Shown one piece after another: positions 17,519 to 26,360 of a stretch of DNA of 64,000 nucleotides. The notes below the pieces were generated by a model. The model was not told the origin of the DNA. It saw only the letters and a program-made list of their open reading frames with translations, and ran no database searches. The first letter of the stretch is position 1; each line of letters begins with the position of its first letter. Where the stretch lies: positions 1 through 64,000 of the forward strand of contig CALMJH010000063.1 of NCBI GenBank assembly GCA_937864175.1, written 5' to 3'. This DNA is from an uncultured Burkholderiales bacterium. GTDB lineage: Bacteria; Pseudomonadota; Gammaproteobacteria; Burkholderiales; Burkholderiaceae_A. The position numbers were made by a program, and so were the translations under genes.

Positions 17519-18334
17519 CTACTGGGCGTTGCCAAAGAAGAGCTGCTCACCGCCAATCTTGTAGGCGGCGATCACTGCCTGGCCGCGCTTGGAGACCACC
17601 CAGTCGGCAAACTTCTGGGCATCGTCCTTCTTCACATGGGGGTGCTTTGCCGGGTTCACAACAATCACCCCGTACTGGTTAAAGAGGGCTTTGTCTCCCT
17701 CCACCAAGATAGCCTGCTCGCCGCGATTTTTAAAGTTGGCCCAGGTGGCCCGGTCCGAGAGGACGTAGGCGGATTTGGCAGAAGCCGTGTTGAGTGCGGG
17801 GCCCATTCCGCAGCCGCATTCGGCATAGCCTTTGCCCTTCTCGGTCACACCCGCTGCTTCCCAGTAACGCAGTTCAGCCGCGTGGGTGCCGCTTTTGTCG
17901 CCGCGTGAGATGAAGGCCGCATTGGCCTTGGCCACTGCAGCCAGCCCCTTGTTGATGTTGTCACCCTTGGCCTTGGCGGGATCCGCCTTGGGCCCAATGA
18001 GTACGAAGTCGTTGTACATCACATCGCGCCTGGCCAGACCAAAGCCATCGGCGACAAACTGTTCTTCCGGCTTTTTGTCGTGGACGAAGAGCACGTCCGC
18101 ATCGCCTCGCTTGGCCATGTCAATCGCCTGTCCCGTGCCCACTGCGATGACCTTGACCTGGATGCCTGTGTCCTTCTTGAATTCGGGCAGCATAAAGTCC
18201 AGCAGACCACTGGCCTGGGTAGAGGTGGTGGAGGCCATGGTGATGGTCTGGGCGCCTTGCACTGAGCTGGCCACGGCCAGTCCCATGGCGGCGAGGATCA
18301 GAGAGCGGCGGGCAGTGGAAAGAAGGGGCTTCAT
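17519..18334 (-). CDS. tupA: TupA, tungstate ABC transporter substrate-binding protein
   Basis: A 271-residue periplasmic binding protein. After a signal peptide ending at SVQGA, the sequence ASTTSTQASGLLDFMLPEF, the AVGTGQAIDM loop and RRDVMYNDFVLIGP match TupA proteins, which bind tungstate in strong preference to molybdate. A CGCGMGP element later in the protein fits the same family. ATG 18334 is chosen because AGGAGA precedes it; the frame stays open 165 bases further upstream. It is the last gene of tupB-tupC-tupA. Metal preference is inferred from motifs. Confidence 0.9.
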   Translation of the reverse strand: MKPLLSTARRSLILAAMGLAVASSVQGAQTITMASTTSTQASGLLDFMLPEFKKDTGIQVKVIAVGTGQAIDMAKRGDADVLFVHDKKPEEQFVADGFGLARRDVMYNDFVLIGPKADPAKAKGDNINKGLAAVAKANAAFISRGDKSGTHAAELRYWEAAGVTEKGKGYAECGCGMGPALNTASAKSAYVLSDRATWANFKNRGEQAILVEGDKALFNQYGVIVVNPAKHPHVKKDDAQKFADWVVSKRGQAVIAAYKIGGEQLFFGNAQ

Positions 18335-18419
18335 AGACGGACAGTCTCCTATGGGACAGGGGTTGTAAGTGCCACAGAGGCTAGTGTCGATTGCCCGGTT
18401 TGACGATAGGCACTGAACT

Positions 18420-19154
18420 TCATAGCGGATCGTCGGCGACGATCCTGCCAGCCTCCAAACGCACCACCCGCCTGGCCATTCGCTGAACTTGCCGTTCATC
18501 GTGGCTCGTCAGAATCAGGGTTTTCTCCGGTGAGGGCCGTCCGGCCGTCTTCAAGTCCTCCTGGTCCTGGCCCCCGCTGTAGGCCTGCAGAAGGGCCTCC
18601 ATCTGGGGCGACTGGTCTCGGTCCAGGCTGGCGGTAGGTTCGTCGAGCAGGAGGATCTGGGGGTCGGTCAGAAGGGCCTGGCCAATCGCAAGACGCTGCT
18701 GCTGTCCCCCGGAGAGGGTTGTAGCCCGCTGCCGGCACTCGGCTAACAAACCGACGCGATCGAGCCAGGCCAGGGCTAGGGACGACAGATCTTGTAAGGG
18801 GTGGCCGGCGAGCCAACCGGCGAGCATTAGGTGGTGCTGACAACTCAGCCTGAGAAGGCGAGTCTGCTGAAAGACCATTGCCGTCTGGCGTGGTCTGCGG
18901 CCCAGAATGACCCCTTGTGTCGGCTCCAGAAGGCCGTGCAGAAGCCTCAGCAGGGTGGTCTTTCCCGACCCGTTGACGCCAACCAGGGCGGTAGGCTGGC
19001 CGGGCGCAAGGCTGAGATGGTCGATGTCCAGCAGCAGGCGGCCATCGGGAAGTCGAAGCTGGACATCGCGAAGTTCAATCGCCCTGGCAGGAGGCCTGCT
19101 CGCAAGCACCGGAAGGTCGTGGAGTGCGCCTGGGTGGGGAGTTCGATCCGTCAT
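18420..19154 (-). CDS. tupC: TupC, tungstate ABC transporter ATPase
   Basis: A 244-residue ABC ATPase between the permease and binding-protein genes. It has Walker A GVNGSGKTT, a Q-loop FQQTRLLR, signature LSGGQQQRLAIG, Walker B LLLDEPTA and switch His in TSHDERQV. A run of about 25 polar residues (SGGQDQEDLKTAGRPSPEK) between Walker B and the switch region looks like a surface insertion. The 85-base gap before tupA contains only the tupA ribosome site. Confidence 0.88.
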   Translation of the reverse strand: MTDRTPHPGALHDLPVLASRPPARAIELRDVQLRLPDGRLLLDIDHLSLAPGQPTALVGVNGSGKTTLLRLLHGLLEPTQGVILGRRPRQTAMVFQQTRLLRLSCQHHLMLAGWLAGHPLQDLSSLALAWLDRVGLLAECRQRATTLSGGQQQRLAIGQALLTDPQILLLDEPTASLDRDQSPQMEALLQAYSGGQDQEDLKTAGRPSPEKTLILTSHDERQVQRMARRVVRLEAGRIVADDPL

Positions 19155-19173
19155 GGTGGGGTGGACTCGGCTG

Positions 19174-19884
19174 CTAGAGGGCGGGATGGTCGCGGGGTTG
19201 AAGGGCTCTCAGACCCGCCAAGACCATATTGAGGATCAAGACCACGAGCAGGAGGACGATTCCTAGTCCAATGGCCAGCGGCAGGTCGCCCTTGCTCGTC
19301 TCCAGAGCGATGGTCGTGGTCATGACCCGGGTAAATCCGTCGATGTTTCCTCCGACCATCATCACGGTGCCGACCTCGGAGATGGCTCGACCAAAGCAGG
19401 TGACCAAGACCGTCACCATGGCGTGGCGCTCATTGAAGAGCAGCAGCATCCCCACCAGTCCGCGTCCTGCGCCCAAGGACCGAAGCCGGTCGCCAAGGCT
19501 CTGGTGGGCGTCCTCAATGATCTGGCGCGTGATGGTGGCCGCCAGAGGAATCACCAGAACCGTCTGCGCCAGAATCATCGCCGGCACGGTGAATAACCAG
19601 CCCAGGCTGCCCAGGGGCCCGGATCGAGACAAAAGGATGTAGACCACCAGGCCAACTACCACCGCGGGAATCGCAACATAGGTGTTTAAGACCACCACGG
19701 CGGCTGGCTTGAATCGCGAAGACCAGACCGCAAGCAGCGTGCCCAGGGCCGCACCAATGAAGACCGCGAGCAGGGTGGCCACCAGACTGACAAAGAGGCT
19801 ACGCCCGACAATTTCCAAAAGCCCGGCGTCGAGGTGGAGGATCAGGCCAAAGGCTTGCGCCAGGCTCTCGGTAAGGCTGTTCAT
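19174..19884 (-). CDS. tupB: TupB, tungstate ABC transporter permease
   Basis: A 236-residue inner-membrane permease with about five hydrophobic segments and the EAA loop region (the segment reading SLGDRLRSLGAGRGLVGML) that contacts the ATPase. FGRAISEVGTVMMVGGNIDGFTRVMTT matches TupB/ModB-type permeases. It is the first gene of the operon and is divergent from the regulator gene at 19935 with a 50-base shared promoter region. Confidence 0.9.
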   Translation of the reverse strand: MNSLTESLAQAFGLILHLDAGLLEIVGRSLFVSLVATLLAVFIGAALGTLLAVWSSRFKPAAVVVLNTYVAIPAVVVGLVVYILLSRSGPLGSLGWLFTVPAMILAQTVLVIPLAATITRQIIEDAHQSLGDRLRSLGAGRGLVGMLLLFNERHAMVTVLVTCFGRAISEVGTVMMVGGNIDGFTRVMTTTIALETSKGDLPLAIGLGIVLLLVVLILNMVLAGLRALQPRDHPAL

Positions 19885-19937
19885 GAGTCGGCGTATCCTA
19901 CGGACTGTTCAATCAGATGACCATATGAAAATTCATG
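19885..19937. promoter_or_regulatory. Divergent promoter region between tupB and its putative regulator
   Basis: AT-rich relative to its neighbours and only 50 bases long, so both promoters and any operator must overlap. It contains ATGAA-AA-TTCAT (19925-19936), a small inverted repeat that overlaps the regulator's ATG at 19935. I could not assign -35/-10 boxes with confidence. Confidence 0.35.
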
Positions 19938-21026
19938 CATAAGGGGCATCATCGAGTCGAGTTGGCCTACAGCCTGGTGAAGGCACCGCAGGCCGCGGAT
20001 CTGGTTCTCCATCCACTCTTTCAGATGCTCGATGCTGTTGAGCGTCGAGGATCGATCTCAGCGGCGGCCCGGACGCTTGGCCTGTCCTATCGACATGTCT
20101 GGGGCGAACTCAAGCGCTGGGAGGACGATTTTGAGCGGCTGCTGATTGTCTGGGAGAAGGGTCAGAAGGCACGGCTAACGGAGTTTGGTCAGAAGCTTCT
20201 CTGGGCTGAGCGGCATGCCCAGTCAAGGCTGGCGCCCCAGATCGCTGCCCTTCGGGCGGACCTTGAGCGGGCATTCGGACTGGCCTTTGACGACCAGGCT
20301 CACGTGCTGCCGGTCAGTGCGAGTCACGACGATGCCCTGGCGGTCTTTCGGCAGCGAGTTCAGCCGGCCAGCCTCTACCTGGACCTGCGTTTCTCTGGCA
20401 GCCTGGACGCACTGGCCGCCCTGGAGGATCACCGGGTTCCAGTGGCAGGCTTTCACGTGCCGGTCGAGGGTGATCTGCCGACACCAGTTCGTCAGCGGCT
20501 TGTTGAGCAGATGAGGGCTGCGTTGACGGGCCAGGGTCTGCAGGCGCTTGGATTTGCCCGGCGCCAGCAGGGCCTCATCGTTGAGCCTGGTAACCCATTG
20601 AAGATCCGCAGCCTGGAGGACCTGGCCTCTGAGCGTCTGCGATTTGTGAACCGGCCAAGGGGTGCGGGCACCAGACTGGTGATCGACAGCTGGCTGGCGA
20701 CTCAGGGGCTCTCGGAGGAGGCTATCCAAGGCTACCGCTATGAGGAGCCCTCCCATGCAGCCGTGGCCGAGGCGGTGCGGACCGGACGGGCGGATGTCGG
20801 CCTTGGTCTTGCGAGCGTGGCTGCTGACCGTGGCCTGGGTTTCGTCCCCTTGTTCAAGGAAGACTACTGGCTGGCTGTGCGTCCCGATGGTTTGAATGAG
20901 CCCGGTATTTCGGCGCTGATTGCCCAGTTGGCCTTGGCCGACTGGCGGTCGGCTCTTTCGGAGATGCCGGGCTACGCTCCCGCGAGCCAGAGCGGCCCCA
21001 TTCCGCTAATCCAGGCACTTATGTAG
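19935..21026 (+). CDS. ModE-like HTH regulator fused to a periplasmic-binding-type domain
   Basis: A 363-residue one-component regulator. Residues about 25-90 form a ModE/LysR-like winged helix (LFQMLDAVERRGSISAAARTLGLSYRHVWGELKRWE). The remainder, from about 105, resembles the type 2 periplasmic-binding fold found in bacterial regulators that pair this HTH with a MoeA/ModA-related ligand domain (LRFVNRPRGAGTRLVIDSWL is the clearest stretch). Divergent placement next to tupBCA suggests it senses tungstate or molybdate, or the finished cofactor, and controls uptake. The ligand is unknown. Confidence 0.75.
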   Translation: MHKGHHRVELAYSLVKAPQAADLVLHPLFQMLDAVERRGSISAAARTLGLSYRHVWGELKRWEDDFERLLIVWEKGQKARLTEFGQKLLWAERHAQSRLAPQIAALRADLERAFGLAFDDQAHVLPVSASHDDALAVFRQRVQPASLYLDLRFSGSLDALAALEDHRVPVAGFHVPVEGDLPTPVRQRLVEQMRAALTGQGLQALGFARRQQGLIVEPGNPLKIRSLEDLASERLRFVNRPRGAGTRLVIDSWLATQGLSEEAIQGYRYEEPSHAAVAEAVRTGRADVGLGLASVAADRGLGFVPLFKEDYWLAVRPDGLNEPGISALIAQLALADWRSALSEMPGYAPASQSGPIPLIQALM

Positions 21027-21128
21027 GGTCTTTAGACGGCCGAGCATTCACGCTTTTCCCAAGGGTTATCCGCTTGCCTTTTTGATAAGGTTCAGAGGGT
21101 TTTTTTGCCAAGCCATCAAGGAGTCTGA

Positions 21129-22217
21129 GTGTCTCTGTCCCCCGAAGTTGTGATGTCCGCCTTGCGGTCTCTGACCGTTGAAGAACTCCAGACCGATCTC
21201 GTCTCGGCCGGCCTGGTCAAAAATCTCCAGGTCCAGTCTGGCGATGTCAGCCTCGACATCGTCTTTGGTTTTCCCGCCAAGAGCCAATTCGACACCACCC
21301 GAAAATCCGTGATCGCGGCGATCAAGGCGCTTCCTGGGGTGGGCAATGTCAGCGTCTCGATGAGTCAGAAGATCATCGCCCACGCTGTGCAGCGGGGGGT
21401 CAAGCTGATTCCAAACGTGAAAAACATCTTGGCAGTCGCCTCAGGCAAAGGTGGTGTTGGCAAGTCAACCACCACGGTCAACCTGGCACTGGCCCTTGCG
21501 GCCGAGGGTGCTACCGTGGGCGTTCTGGATGCAGACATCTATGGGCCCAGCATCCCGACCATGCTTGGCATCGTTGGTCGACCGGAGTCAGTGGATGGGC
21601 AGACCATCGAGCCCATGATGGGGCACGGACTGCAGTCCAACTCCATAGGGTTTCTGATTGACAAAGACCAGGCCATGGTCTGGCGGGGCCCCATGGTGAC
21701 TCAGGCCCTTGATCAACTCCTCCGACAGACCACCTGGCGGGACCTCGACTACCTGCTCATCGATATGCCACCCGGCACTGGCGATATTCATTTGACCCTT
21801 GCTCAGAATGTGCCGATTACCGGCGCCATTATCGTCACAACGCCTCAGGAGATCGCACTGATGGATGCCCGTAAGGGCCTCAAGATGTTTGAGAAGGTCT
21901 CGGTGCCGGTCCTTGGAATTGTTGAGAACATGAGCGTCTACGTCTGCCCAGGCTGCGGACAGACCGCCCACATCTTCGGAGAGGGCGGTGGAAACCTGAT
22001 GGCCAGTGATTACGGCGTTCCTCTGCTGGGCCATCTGCCACTCAACCTGTCGATTCGGGAACAGGCCGATGCCGGTCTGCCGACCCTGGTGGCGGACCCT
22101 GACGGAGCTGTGGCCGATCTCTACAAGGCCATTGCCCGAAAGGTGGCGGTCCGTGTCGCGGGGATTGCCAAAGACATGAGCAGCAAGTTTCCCAGCATTG
22201 TGGTCCAAAACACCTAG
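21129..22217 (+). CDS. apbC: ApbC/Mrp, iron-sulfur cluster carrier ATPase
   Basis: A 362-residue Mrp/NBP35 protein that holds a bridging [4Fe-4S] cluster and delivers it to apo-enzymes. It has an N-terminal MIP18-like domain (residues about 1-90), the deviant Walker A GKGGVGKST (about 105-113), DMPPGTGD, and the cluster-binding CPGCG (C-x2-C). GTG 21129 is used, 14 bases after AAGGAG. The 100-base gap upstream is T-rich with no clear promoter. The cluster-rich formate dehydrogenase genes just downstream are plausible clients. Confidence 0.93.
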   Translation: MSLSPEVVMSALRSLTVEELQTDLVSAGLVKNLQVQSGDVSLDIVFGFPAKSQFDTTRKSVIAAIKALPGVGNVSVSMSQKIIAHAVQRGVKLIPNVKNILAVASGKGGVGKSTTTVNLALALAAEGATVGVLDADIYGPSIPTMLGIVGRPESVDGQTIEPMMGHGLQSNSIGFLIDKDQAMVWRGPMVTQALDQLLRQTTWRDLDYLLIDMPPGTGDIHLTLAQNVPITGAIIVTTPQEIALMDARKGLKMFEKVSVPVLGIVENMSVYVCPGCGQTAHIFGEGGGNLMASDYGVPLLGHLPLNLSIREQADAGLPTLVADPDGAVADLYKAIARKVAVRVAGIAKDMSSKFPSIVVQNT

Positions 22218-22232
22218 ACCCAGGCGAGCCCC

Positions 22233-22781
22233 TTGTCCGAGTCCTCCGCCGTCTCCACCACGCCGACGTCTGCCCCGGCTGATCGAACGCCTTCCCGATG
22301 GGTCTGTGTTCGCTTTCGGCAGGCCGCGCAGCAGAGCGTCTGGCAGCCGTTTCGCTGGGAGTTGGCATCGGTAGAGGGCTGTCCAAGTCCAACCGACTCC
22401 TTCGCAGGTCGGACGGCCACGGTTTTCGGTGAGGACTCAGAGGGCTGCTGGGCGGCTGCCATCTGCCAGGTCACGCTCTATCCCGACGAGGCCGAGGGCT
22501 ATGTCCTCAACCTCACAACAGATTCTCCCTCGTGGTTCGTCCATTTCCGTCTGGATGAGGAGGCCGGCCAGGCGGCCCAGCCGAATATCCGACTGGTCAC
22601 CCTGTCCTACAACGAGGCTGGTCGGCTCATGGATGCCAGCGAGCGCGTAGAGGTCTTGCCGATCGATCAGGCCACTGGCCACTGGCTGGCGACCTACGCG
22701 GAGCGGTTTTTTGTGCCGCAGCCCAAGAAGCGGCAGAGACCCGCCTCCTTCAAGCCAACGACTGCTCGGGGCCCAGCATGA
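22233..22781 (+). CDS. DUF3305 protein of formate dehydrogenase cluster
   Basis: A 182-residue cytoplasmic protein of the DUF3305 family. Characteristic elements are SVWQPFRWELASVEG near residues 35-49, LYPDEAEGYVLNLTTDSPSWFVHFRL in the middle and VTLSYNEAGRLMDASERVEVLPI. In Proteobacteria this gene occurs almost only at the head of formate dehydrogenase operons followed by DUF3306, as here, and is assumed to be an assembly factor. Its stop overlaps the next start by four bases. Biochemical function is unknown. Confidence 0.85.
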   Translation: MSESSAVSTTPTSAPADRTPSRWVCVRFRQAAQQSVWQPFRWELASVEGCPSPTDSFAGRTATVFGEDSEGCWAAAICQVTLYPDEAEGYVLNLTTDSPSWFVHFRLDEEAGQAAQPNIRLVTLSYNEAGRLMDASERVEVLPIDQATGHWLATYAERFFVPQPKKRQRPASFKPTTARGPA

Positions 22782-23551
22782 GCACCGGATTTCTTGGCCG
22801 TTGGGCTCGAAAAAAATCCCTCCAAGACGAGATCAACCGCCGCGTCCAGCCCCACCAACAGTCCCCCGAGCCTGCGGCGTCAGACGGGCCCCTCACGCCC
22901 CTCACGCCCCTAGCGCCTGCCTCGTCCTCTGAGTCAACCTCCGCCGAGGCGCCTGCATCTGCTTGTCCGACCGTGCAGCAGTCCTTGTCCGCGTCAGGAG
23001 GCGAGGTTAGTCCACCACCCACCATGGCCGATGTCGAGGCTGTTCCGATTGGGGGGGATGTCTCGCGTTTTATGGGACTGGATGTGCCAGATGACGTGCG
23101 GTCTGCCGCTCTTCAAAGGCTCTTCAGTGCCCCTGAATACAACGTCCGCTCGCAGATGGACGTCTATTGGGAGGATTATTCCAACCTGCCCAAACTCAAT
23201 CAGGAGGAGGTCCGGTCCTTGGTCCAGGCCAAGTCCCTCTTTCTGTTCGAGGATCCGCCCTGGAAAGCAGAATCGAGTGAGACGGAGGCTGCTGCAAGAC
23301 CCGAGACCGTCTCTCGGCAGGATGTTTCGCACGAGACCATTGCCCAAGGGGACTCGGCCCAGTCTCTGCGATCGGATGAGGTCCGGGACTCCAACGCCAA
23401 AGGGCATCAAGCCCGAGAGGACCAAGCCCGTGAAACTCAGGCCGAGATGACTCAGGCCGAGACAACTCAGGCTCAAGAATCGGTATCCCGTCAGGCCCCA
23501 TCCGTCGGTGAGCCTGATCATGACCCCTCGTCGATGAAAGGATCTGCATGA
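22778..23551 (+). CDS. DUF3306 protein of formate dehydrogenase cluster
   Basis: A 257-residue protein with the DUF3306 hallmarks: FLGRWARKK at the N terminus and, around residues 88-145, VSRFMGLDVPDDVRSAALQRLF followed by DVYWEDYSNLP. The intervening 60 residues are proline/serine-rich, with tandem PLTPLTPLAP. The last 70 residues are low-complexity, built from repeated TQAE/QARE units, and probably disordered. Overlaps of four bases on both sides put it in one operon with DUF3305 and the Fe-S protein. No biochemical role is established. Confidence 0.83.
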   Translation: MSTGFLGRWARKKSLQDEINRRVQPHQQSPEPAASDGPLTPLTPLAPASSSESTSAEAPASACPTVQQSLSASGGEVSPPPTMADVEAVPIGGDVSRFMGLDVPDDVRSAALQRLFSAPEYNVRSQMDVYWEDYSNLPKLNQEEVRSLVQAKSLFLFEDPPWKAESSETEAAARPETVSRQDVSHETIAQGDSAQSLRSDEVRDSNAKGHQAREDQARETQAEMTQAETTQAQESVSRQAPSVGEPDHDPSSMKGSA

Positions 23552-25650
23552 CGCAGTGTCTTGTCTGTTCGTGCAACAAAACCATGCCCATCGACGCCCA
23601 AGCCATGGGGCAGCCGGTCGCCCAAGCCCTCTGTCGACACGAGGTGGGCCATTTCCTAAAGGCCCTGGAGACGCCAGACGATCTCGTTGTCGCCTGCACC
23701 CAGGAGCAGGTGCTTTTTTCCGCACTGGCCGAGCAGAAGCCCGACGCAAAGGCGAGCGCCCTTCGGTTCGTCAACATTCGTGAGACAGCAGGCTGGTCCA
23801 ACCAGGCTGGTCAGGCGCTTCCAAAAATCAAGGCGCTTCTGGCCCGGGCCCAGATGCCTTTGGCGGACCCGGTGCCATCTGTGGCCTACCAGTCGAGCGG
23901 ACGCCTGCTGTTGGTGGGTCCGTCCTCCTTGGTGGGTCCCGCGCTTGCGCTGGTGCGAGCTGCCCATGAGGCCCTCGAGCCGACTGGTCTCGTGACGGTC
24001 TTTGACCAGCCGACCGTCATCGACCGCCCGGCCAGTCTGCTCACGGGGCAGCCGGTGTCCCTCACAGGTTTTCTTGGTGCCTTTGAGCTGAGATGGACGG
24101 CAGCCAATCCGATCGATCTCGACCTCTGCACCCGCTGCGGGGCCTGTCAGAGGGTCTGCCCGGAAGGAGCCATTACCGATGACCTTCAGGTGGACCTGAG
24201 TCGGTGCCAGTCGCATCGGGACTGCGTAAAAGCCTGTGATGCCGTGGGCGCTATTCGTTTCGACCGACTCCAGGAGGTCCAGTCCGCCGAGTTCGACGTG
24301 GTGATCGACCTTCGACCCGAGTCCTTTTTCGGCCAAATGGATCCACCAAAGGGCTATCGGCACGTGGCCCGGCCTGACTTAGCGGCTGTCTTTCAGGCCA
24401 TTGCCCAGGCGGCCACCGAGGTAGGGGAGTTTGAAAAGCCCAAATTCTTCGAGTACGAGGTCAACCTCTGTGCCCATGGCCGCAATGGCCAGATCGGCTG
24501 TCAGTCCTGCATTGAGGTCTGCTCGACAAAGGCGCCAAGGTCCGTCTTCGAAAATGGTCGGGGTCGGATTGAGGTCAATCCTCATCTCTGTATGGGCTGC
24601 GGGGCCTGCTCGACGGTCTGTCCTTCTGGCGCCATGCGCTATGCCTACCCCTCTGCTGATCGGATTGCTCAAGAGCTTCGTGTGGTTCTCAAGGCCTACC
24701 GAGAGGCGGGCGGTGAGTGCGGCGAGCGGGCGGCACCCGGTCTGCTCCTCTACGGACAGACCGAGGAGTTGGCGGGTGCTGAGACCCTGCTGAACGAGGT
24801 GGGGCGCCAGGCGAGTCAGGGCAGGGCGGCCGGGTTACCGGCGCACTGGCTGCCCTTTGGGGTTCATCATCCAGCCAGTCTCGGGCTCGAGGCTTGGCTT
24901 GCCGCCCTCTGCTACGGGTTTGGGGAGGTGGTAGTCCTGCTCACTGGAGGAGAGGACGACCGTTACCAGCAGGCCCTCTCTGCTCAGATTCAACAGGCCC
25001 AAGCCATCTTGACCATTCTGGGGCTTCCCAGCCAGGCCATCCGCCTGGTGCAGACAGACCAGGTGGCAACCCTTCTAGGTGCGCTGTCCACTCGACCCAG
25101 ACCAAGCCTTGTTCAGCAGCCCGCCAGTTTTGGCCTGGGACGGGACAAACGGCAGGCCCTGGACATGGCGCTAGAGACCCTCATGGTCCACGGACGGCCC
25201 ACACAGGAACCTCTGGTACTGCCGGCAGCGCTTCCCGCGGGGGCGCCAATCGGCAGCCTGGCTGTGGACAGAGACCGCTGCACCCTCTGCATGGCATGCG
25301 TGGGCGCCTGTCCGTCCTCAGCCCTGAAAGACGGATCCGATCGGCCGCTGCTGGCTTTTGTGGAACGCAATTGTGTGCAATGTGGACTCTGCGTCAAGAC
25401 CTGCCCCGAGTCGGCGTTGTCTCTTGAGCCCCGTCTGGCCTCTCTGGCCCAACGGCGTGAGTCTCGTCAGATTCATGAAAGCGAGCCTTTTTGCTGTATC
25501 CGATGTGGCAAGCCCTTTGCGACCAAGGAGGGGCTGCGAGCCATGCTGCTCAGGGTCGGTCAGCATCCCGCCTTTGCAGGCGAGGCGCTGAAACGGTTGG
25601 AGATGTGTGGTGACTGTCGGGTGGTCGACATGGTGGAGAAAAACGCATGA
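23548..25650 (+). CDS. Multi-cluster 4Fe-4S protein of formate dehydrogenase cluster
   Basis: A 700-residue soluble protein very rich in cysteine. An N-terminal C-x2-C-x-C (residues 4-9) is followed by ferredoxin motifs at about 192-205 (CTRCGACQRVCP), 216-230, 307-325, 348-360 (CMGCGACSTVCP), 577-590 (CTLCMACVGACP) and 608-622 (CVQCGLCVKTCP), and ends with paired CxxC motifs (CIRCG near 649 and CGDC near 690) resembling a zinc or cluster ribbon. A cysteine-poor block of about 200 residues lies between the two ferredoxin groups. It is regularly found between DUF3306 and the TorD-like gene in betaproteobacterial fdh loci; an electron-transfer or Fe-S assembly role is inferred. Confidence 0.82.
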   Translation: MTQCLVCSCNKTMPIDAQAMGQPVAQALCRHEVGHFLKALETPDDLVVACTQEQVLFSALAEQKPDAKASALRFVNIRETAGWSNQAGQALPKIKALLARAQMPLADPVPSVAYQSSGRLLLVGPSSLVGPALALVRAAHEALEPTGLVTVFDQPTVIDRPASLLTGQPVSLTGFLGAFELRWTAANPIDLDLCTRCGACQRVCPEGAITDDLQVDLSRCQSHRDCVKACDAVGAIRFDRLQEVQSAEFDVVIDLRPESFFGQMDPPKGYRHVARPDLAAVFQAIAQAATEVGEFEKPKFFEYEVNLCAHGRNGQIGCQSCIEVCSTKAPRSVFENGRGRIEVNPHLCMGCGACSTVCPSGAMRYAYPSADRIAQELRVVLKAYREAGGECGERAAPGLLLYGQTEELAGAETLLNEVGRQASQGRAAGLPAHWLPFGVHHPASLGLEAWLAALCYGFGEVVVLLTGGEDDRYQQALSAQIQQAQAILTILGLPSQAIRLVQTDQVATLLGALSTRPRPSLVQQPASFGLGRDKRQALDMALETLMVHGRPTQEPLVLPAALPAGAPIGSLAVDRDRCTLCMACVGACPSSALKDGSDRPLLAFVERNCVQCGLCVKTCPESALSLEPRLASLAQRRESRQIHESEPFCCIRCGKPFATKEGLRAMLLRVGQHPAFAGEALKRLEMCGDCRVVDMVEKNA

Positions 25651-26360
25651 GTCAGCACGATGCAGTTGAGCAACCCGGGCCCACTGAGACCGGGGTTCGC
25701 ATCCGTCCCTCGACGGTGGCCCTGGACCATGGTCAGTCCGACGAGGATTTGGCACGCGCCGATCTCTACGGCTTGATGGCCGAGTTGTTCGGGGCCCCGC
25801 CTGCCGATTCTCTTTTCAACCGCATTGCAGCCTCTCCAAAGGCGGGTCCAGAAGACCCCGACACCTCACTGACCCGGGCCTGGCAGGCCTTGGTAGCGGT
25901 GGCCTCGAGTCTCGCGCCCGTGGCCATTCGGTCGGAGTACAGCGGACTCTTCGAGGCTGTGGGCAAGCCCGAGGTGGTTCCCAATGGCTCGTTTTATCAG
26001 GCTGGAGCCCTCAACCAGCGTCCCCTGGTCGAGCTGCGCGAGGCCCTGGCCGAGCTTGGTATTGAGCGCGACCCTGCGGCGACGGAGACCGAAGATCACA
26101 TTGCAGCCGTCTGCGAGGTGATGCGGTTTCTGGTGGCTGGCGAGTTGAGCCATCCAGAGGGGCCCCCCATCGATGTCTTGGCCGCCCAGCGGGCTTTTTT
26201 TCAGAGGCACCTGGCGGGCTGGGTCTTTGATTTTCTGCAGGCCGTTGAGGGTCATCGGCAGGCAGTGTTTTATGCGGCGGTAGCCAGGTTTGCCCGAGCC
26301 TTCTTTGAAGTGGAGCAGCAGGCCTTTGACATCTACTCGGCGGGTCTCGAGGGGGGCTAG
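25647..26360 (+). CDS. TorD/DmsD-family chaperone for the formate dehydrogenase
   Basis: A 237-residue all-helical protein. ADLYGLMAELFGAPP near residue 36, SEYSGLFEAVGKPEVVPNGSFYQ in the middle and the E-D-H segment TETEDHIAAVCEVMRFL followed by FFQRHLAGWVFDF are typical of TorD-family chaperones, which hold a molybdoenzyme and its Tat signal until cofactor loading is complete. The start overlaps the Fe-S protein gene by four bases; fdhA, with a Tat signal, follows. A 142-base gap then separates it from the structural genes. Confidence 0.88.
   Translation: MSQHDAVEQPGPTETGVRIRPSTVALDHGQSDEDLARADLYGLMAELFGAPPADSLFNRIAASPKAGPEDPDTSLTRAWQALVAVASSLAPVAIRSEYSGLFEAVGKPEVVPNGSFYQAGALNQRPLVELREALAELGIERDPAATETEDHIAAVCEVMRFLVAGELSHPEGPPIDVLAAQRAFFQRHLAGWVFDFLQAVEGHRQAVFYAAVARFARAFFEVEQQAFDIYSAGLEGG

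Noticed and set aside
18831-19266. Overlapping plus-strand frames of 119-133 codons across tupC/tupB
   Set aside because: Antisense shadows of the transporter genes with no supporting start signal or motif.
22878-22925. Short tandem repeat considered as part of a CRISPR or mobile element
   Set aside because: Only two ten-base units without spacers, in frame inside the DUF3306 gene; no cas, transposase or integrase genes occur in the window.
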